Shown piece by piece: positions 60,270 through 64,000 of a DNA stretch of 64,000 nt (within the stretch, counting starts at the first letter, position 1; every line of letters starts with the position of its first letter). The stretch lies in the NCBI GenBank assembly GCA_964016415.1, contig OZ024666.1, forward strand, positions 1,345,310 to 1,409,309, given 5' to 3'. The stretch is from Erwinia sp. (GTDB taxonomy: Bacteria; Pseudomonadota; Gammaproteobacteria; Enterobacterales; Enterobacteriaceae). The position numbers and the translations under genes are program-made. A model generated the notes under the pieces. That model had not been told where the DNA came from. It was given only the letters and a program-made list of their open reading frames with translations, and made no database searches.

Positions 60270-61223
60270 TCACTCTTCGTCTGAACGTGCATCCTGCAGT
60301 GACGCCGTGATGAAAGAATCCGGTTTAATTACCAGCACATCGCAGCGCAGATGATCAATCACCTGTTCAGCGGTGTTACCCAAAAAAGCGGCAGACAGAC
60401 CGGTCCGTCCCACACTGCCAAGCACCACAATTCCGGCATCGAGTTCATCGGCTAACTTAGGGATCACTTCACCCGGCACGCCCTCAGCAACATGAGAACT
60501 GAGCGGAGCAGGGGAAAATTTATCACACAGGGTCTCCATTGCGATTACATGCTGCGTTCGTACCGATTCATTATAGGACTGTGGATCGAAGTCAGGCAGT
60601 TCAACCGCAATATTAAGTGGTGTGCCTGGATAAGCGCCAATTAGGTGCACTTCTGTATGGTTTACCTTTTCTGCCAGCTCGATAGTAGTCCTGACCAGTT
60701 TCTCGTTAAGGGGATCATGGTGTGCGACTTCACTGGTAAGATTGACTGCCACAACCGCTTTACCTGTTTCTGGCCATGGCTGATCTTTGACCATCCACAC
60801 CGGGCAGGGGCATTTACGCAATAATTGCCAATCGGTAGGTGTAAAAACCACGGCTTTTAAACGATCATACTGGTGAGCCATTTTAAGCAATAAGTCGTAA
60901 TGATTTTCCTGCACCTCTTCGATAATTGCTTCGAAAGGTCGACTGTGCCACACCACATTGATAGCAATATCTACCCCTGCGGCAAGATATGAAGCTGCCT
61001 GTTCCTTTATCCATGCAGTGCGCTGACTGATAACACTTTTGCGCATCGCGTTGCGCTCATCGGGAGAGAGCAGGGTGGTCATTTCATAGGAAAATTCATA
61101 CACTGCGAGAAATGCAGTTATTTTTCCGCCCAGACGCTGATTAAGATAAACCGCCCGTCTGAGTGCAGGTTGATCGTCCTGTTCAGGATCGATAGCCACA
61201 AGAATATGCTGGTAGTTTGCCAT
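60270..61223 (-). CDS. uspE: Universal stress protein E
   Basis: Tandem-domain Usp protein of 317 residues (E. coli 316), involved in stress survival, adhesion and motility in E. coli. Domain 1 starts [20 protein letters not shown]. Domain 2 (about 155 onward) includes [11 protein letters not shown] and ends [40 protein letters not shown]. Adjacent to fnr, as in E. coli. Confidence 0.95.
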   Translation of the reverse strand: MANYQHILVAIDPEQDDQPALRRAVYLNQRLGGKITAFLAVYEFSYEMTTLLSPDERNAMRKSVISQRTAWIKEQAASYLAAGVDIAINVVWHSRPFEAIIEEVQENHYDLLLKMAHQYDRLKAVVFTPTDWQLLRKCPCPVWMVKDQPWPETGKAVVAVNLTSEVAHHDPLNEKLVRTTIELAEKVNHTEVHLIGAYPGTPLNIAVELPDFDPQSYNESVRTQHVIAMETLCDKFSPAPLSSHVAEGVPGEVIPKLADELDAGIVVLGSVGRTGLSAAFLGNTAEQVIDHLRCDVLVIKPDSFITASLQDARSDEE

Positions 61224-61314
61224 GATGATCTCCCATCGGTACAGTTACCAACAGCATAGCGTATCAGTGGTCAGGCACAGAATAATTTTTTACAATGCGT
61301 GGCATGGTGTAAAA

Positions 61315-61355
61315 AAAATCACCTATCGCCAGCCGCGCGGAGATAGGTGTGATTT
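61315..61355 (-). terminator. Terminator of fnr
   Basis: AAAATCACCTATC pairs with GATAGGTGTGATTTT with one bulged base. On the minus strand it is followed by T8, just after the fnr stop. Confidence 0.8.
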
Positions 61356-61356
61356 T

Positions 61357-62112
61357 TCAGGCGCAGGCGTGGCTTTGTCCGGCCAGTTCAGCAAGCAGGG
61401 GGTGATTCTCAATGGTGATATATTTACCTTTGACTGCCAGCATGCCACTTTTCTGGAAACGCCCCAGCAAGCGACTGATGGTTTCAACGGTGAGGCCAAG
61501 ATAGTTTCCAATATCACCACGTGTCATGGTAAGACGAAATTCACGCGGTGAAAAACCTCTTTTACCGAAACGCTGAGACAATCCATAAATAAACGCGGCC
61601 AGCCGCTCTTCAGCATTCTTTTTGGAAAGCAGCAGAATCATCTCCTGGTCACCTTTGATTTCACCACTCATCAGACGCATGATTTGCTGACGCAGATTGG
61701 GCATTTTCCCCGATAAATCATCAAGTGTCTCAAATGGGATCTCACAAACCATCGCGGTTTCGAGCGCCTGGGAGAAACTCGGATGTTGGCCGCCATTGAT
61801 TGCGTCGAAACCGACCAAATCGCCAGCCAGATGGAAGCCAGTAATCTGCTCATCCCCCTGTTCTGTTATTGTGTAGCTTTTAATCGTCCCGGATCGAATA
61901 GCATACAGTGAATTTAAATCATCCCCAGCTTTGAAAAGAGTATGTCCCTTCTGGATCGGCTTTTTCCGCTCGATAATATTATCAAGCTGATCAAGCTCAT
62001 GTTCATTCAGGGTAAAAGGGATGCAAAGTTGACTGATGCTACAATCCTGACAGTGTATAGCACAACCGCCAGACTGAATTCGTCTGCTGATAATACGCTT
62101 TTCAGGGATCAT
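61357..62112 (-). CDS. fnr: FNR, anaerobic global regulator
   Basis: CRP-family regulator with an oxygen-labile [4Fe-4S] cluster. It is 251 residues. Cluster cysteines are at 21, 24 and 30 ([14 protein letters not shown]) plus C123 in TAMVCEIPF. Recognition helix: [15 protein letters not shown]. Target sites in the window are its own promoter (62134) and fnrS (9181). The ogt gene usually upstream is absent. Confidence 0.98.
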   Translation of the reverse strand: MIPEKRIISRRIQSGGCAIHCQDCSISQLCIPFTLNEHELDQLDNIIERKKPIQKGHTLFKAGDDLNSLYAIRSGTIKSYTITEQGDEQITGFHLAGDLVGFDAINGGQHPSFSQALETAMVCEIPFETLDDLSGKMPNLRQQIMRLMSGEIKGDQEMILLLSKKNAEERLAAFIYGLSQRFGKRGFSPREFRLTMTRGDIGNYLGLTVETISRLLGRFQKSGMLAVKGKYITIENHPLLAELAGQSHACA

Positions 62113-62133
62113 AGTAATTTGCTTATGGTTATT

Positions 62134-62147
62134 TTGACTGATGTCAA
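62134..62147. promoter_or_regulatory. FNR box upstream of fnr
   Basis: TTGACTGATGTCAA is a perfect inverted repeat matching TTGAT-N4-ATCAA except for the fifth base of each half. It lies 22 bp before the fnr start, consistent with negative autoregulation known in E. coli. Confidence 0.75.
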
Positions 62148-62277
62148 TTTACCATTTTTCGCAGAATTAATAAAACTCGCTGATAAGGCTATCTGCAATA
62201 AAAAACACGCGTTGTTAAGTGGTTTCATCAACCAGCGGGGTAAAAAGCTTACCAGCATCCCTGCCAGAAAACAGATC

Positions 62278-62457
62278 TCAGCAGACGCCAAAATCACCAT
62301 CTTCATGATAATGGTTGACCAAACCCGATGATATTTCTACTTTTTTATCAGCAGTATCATCAAGGCGCTGGCAATATAACGTCTCTCCGACAACATCAAC
62401 CACAACCATTTTCGGGCCACCCTGTTTAGGCTGAACAATATCCCCTTTATTAAACAT
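62278..62457 (-). CDS. DUF2158 (YodC-like) small protein
   Basis: A 59-residue protein: MFNKGDIVQPKQGGPKMVVV then DVVGETLYCQRLDDT and a short tail. The FKxGDxVxxKxGGPxMxV pattern is the DUF2158 signature. ATG 62457 follows CGAGGTAATT. It is upstream of and codirectional with fnr. Function unknown. Confidence 0.8.
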   Translation of the reverse strand: MFNKGDIVQPKQGGPKMVVVDVVGETLYCQRLDDTADKKVEISSGLVNHYHEDGDFGVC

Positions 62458-62555
62458 AATTACCTCGCTGTTACATAATTATAGAAATCATTATATATCT
62501 TTATTGAAAAAGATTCCTGGAAGTGCCAAATATTTCGTTCTGCTTCTGATTGTTA

Positions 62556-63248
62556 CTACCAGGGAACAGTACGGCCCTGGTAATCAAGATACTCCAGCCC
62601 CGGCCGTTGTTGTTTTTCCAGCAACACCCCCACTAAGCGAGGTATCGTCTCTTCAATGGTCAAAGGCGCATCATCACCCCCTAATGCTGTTTTGATCGAG
62701 CCTGGCGCCATAACCATCAGGGGGCGGGAGCCTGCGTCCTGTCTGGCGGCAAAACTTCGCATAAACATATTCAGGGCGGCTTTACTGCCCCGGTATAACT
62801 CCCGGTGCCCGGCTATGTTATTTGTAATGCTACCCTGACCCGAAGACATGACTCCAATGAGCCCATCATCACGTAACAAGTGTTGTAATGCTTCCACCGC
62901 CCTCATCGGGGATAAAGCATTAGTCACCATGACCTGAATGAACTCATCAGTACTGACCTCGGCAATGGTTTGAGTCGGGTCCTGATTCGGTATACCCGCA
63001 TTAACAAACAACATATCGAAAACCTGTCCTGCCAGATTTTCACCGAGATCCATTAGCTGTTGTTGGTCATTGATATCGAGTGTTTCAATGGTAACCTGAC
63101 CTGGATGACGTTCAGCAAGCGTGTGTAGCGGGGTAAGCATACGTTGATCGCGGACTGTTGCAGTCACATGCCAGTCGTGACCAATAAACGTTTCAACGAT
63201 GGCATGCCCAAGCCCACGTGATGCACCGATAATTAATATTTTTTTCAA
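62556..63248 (-). CDS. SDR family oxidoreductase
   Basis: A 230-residue short-chain dehydrogenase. TTG 63248 is chosen (AAGGACAACACA upstream) because it begins KKILIIGASRGLGHAIVETF. The 61 further upstream codons overlap osmC and are rejected. Nucleotide motif GASRGLG, VNAG, and YxxxK in ELYRGSKAALNMFM. The catalytic Ser is probably in MSSGQGSI. Divergent from osmC. Substrate unknown. Confidence 0.85.
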   Translation of the reverse strand: MKKILIIGASRGLGHAIVETFIGHDWHVTATVRDQRMLTPLHTLAERHPGQVTIETLDINDQQQLMDLGENLAGQVFDMLFVNAGIPNQDPTQTIAEVSTDEFIQVMVTNALSPMRAVEALQHLLRDDGLIGVMSSGQGSITNNIAGHRELYRGSKAALNMFMRSFAARQDAGSRPLMVMAPGSIKTALGGDDAPLTIEETIPRLVGVLLEKQQRPGLEYLDYQGRTVPW

Positions 63249-63363
63249 TGTGTTGTCCTTCCGAAAACAAGATGTCAGCGCTTCTGTATACACCATTGAG
63301 TGCCAACTATCACACTCCGTGGCGCTAATACACGCGTCTTTGTCGCGAATCACACCACAACGT

Positions 63364-63370
63364 CTATACT
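63364..63370 (+). promoter_or_regulatory. RpoS-type -10 element of osmC
   Basis: CTATACT about 34 bp before the osmC start matches the sigma-S extended -10 consensus CTAYACT. osmC is RpoS-dependent in E. coli. Confidence 0.45.
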
Positions 63371-63403
63371 GTAGCCTGGTAATAAACAAAGTGGAGAACA
63401 ATG

Positions 63404-63832
63404 ATGACAATTCATAAAAAAGGTCAGGCACATTGGGAAGGTGATATCAAAAAAGGTAAGGGAACCATCTCAACGGAAAGTGGAGCACTGGATGCCCAAC
63501 CTTATGGATTCAACACTCGCTTTGAGGATAAACCGGGTACAAACCCGGAAGAGCTGATTGGTGCAGCCCACGCTGCTTGTTTTTCAATGGCACTCTCTTT
63601 AATGCTGGGAAATGAGGGGTTCACCCCGGAAAGTATTGATACCGAAGCGGATGTTTCTCTCGATAAAGTCGATGGGGGATTTAAAATCACTAGGGTAGCG
63701 CTGTCATCCCGCATTACACTGCCTGGCATTGATGCTGATATTTTCGATAAAATCATCACTCAGGCAAAACAGGGATGCCCAGTTTCACAACTGCTGAATG
63801 CAGACATCACGCTGGACTATACTCTAAACTAA
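63404..63832 (+). CDS. osmC: Osmotically inducible peroxiredoxin OsmC
   Basis: Organic hydroperoxide reductase of 142 residues (E. coli 143). Starts MTIHKKGQAHWEGDIKKGKG (a second ATG three bases upstream is possible). The two catalytic cysteines are in AAHAACFSMALSLML and QGCPVSQLLNA. GGAGAACA precedes the start. Terminator follows. Confidence 0.96.
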   Translation: MTIHKKGQAHWEGDIKKGKGTISTESGALDAQPYGFNTRFEDKPGTNPEELIGAAHAACFSMALSLMLGNEGFTPESIDTEADVSLDKVDGGFKITRVALSSRITLPGIDADIFDKIITQAKQGCPVSQLLNADITLDYTLN

Positions 63833-63848
63833 GTATACACCAGCAATG

Positions 63849-63877
63849 AAAAATCCCTGCGTTGCAGGGATTTTTTT
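63849..63877. terminator. Bidirectional terminator after osmC
   Basis: AAAAATCCCTGC-GTT-GCAGGGATTTTT with flanking T and A, a strong 12-bp stem serving osmC and the convergent gene at the edge. Confidence 0.9.
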
Positions 63878-63884
63878 AGTACCG

Positions 63885-64000
63885 CTAACCGTTGATACGC
63901 AATTGTGGATACCGTCTCATACTCCACGCGCACCACACCAGAGAAACGAGGCCAATCAACGCACCGACATAGCCGATCTTATCCATATCCCAGTGTAAAC
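63885..64000 (-). CDS. C-terminal fragment of a membrane protein (partial)
   Basis: The minus strand enters at the right edge and reads LHWDMDKIGYVGALIGLVSL, VWCAWSMRRYPQLRING, stop at 63885. One hydrophobic segment followed by a basic tail is what many MFS transporters end with, but too little is visible to name it. Confidence 0.55.
   Translation of the reverse strand, partial: LHWDMDKIGYVGALIGLVSLVWCAWSMRRYPQLRING

Overview
The window is chromosomal DNA of an enterobacterium, most likely of the Erwinia/Pantoea group. About half of it follows the Escherichia coli 29-36 minute gene order: pspF-pspABC, ycjXF, tyrR, zntB, fnrS, ttcA, dbpA, then ldhA, ydbH-ynbE-ydbL, azoR, hrpA, then ydgD, ydgU, asr, rstBA, ydgH, pntAB, uspE, fnr. 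Conserved neighbours such as tpx, hslJ, ogt and pspD are not seen, and non-coli blocks sit between the conserved ones. The species is an inference. The heavy gene decay would suit a host-restricted Erwinia.

Layout: 0-12 kb is conserved housekeeping DNA with dadA at the left edge, the phage-shock operon, tyrR and the FNR-dependent small RNA FnrS. From 12 to 24 kb lies an accessory block: an ABM/cupin/CMD/hydrolase/LysR/SDR cluster, a serine recombinase remnant, a broken EamA exporter facing a broken MocR regulator, and a broken metal-chelate ABC importer behind a Zur-like palindrome. From 24 to 35 kb come ldhA, the ydbH operon, a dead azoR, hrpA and two poorly known genes. From 35.0 to 39.2 kb is a complete but disabled Tn552-like transposon with a 6-bp target duplication that carries a Tat-exported carbonic anhydrase as passenger. 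From 39 to 49.3 kb are a dead VOC gene, a collapsed Fur-type fbpABC iron importer, an intact DauR-like/RidA/dehydratase operon, azlCD cut by an IS3-family element, a LysR remnant and a ygaV-ygaP pair with a stop codon inside ygaP. From 49.4 to 64 kb the conserved gene order returns, interrupted only by a frameshifted M32 carboxypeptidase.

Several regulators lie near their targets: PspF beside a sigma-54 pspA promoter, RstA with an RstA box at asr, and FNR with FNR boxes at fnr and fnrS.

About seventeen genes are broken. Lesions include in-frame stops, mutated start codons (ATA, ACG), homopolymer frameshifts, an octanucleotide expansion, in-frame deletions and IS truncation. Lost functions are mostly metal uptake, small-molecule transport and accessory regulation, while respiration, stress response and RNA metabolism stay intact. 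Homopolymer frameshifts could be sequencing errors, but the stops, start-codon changes and deletions cannot be explained that way.
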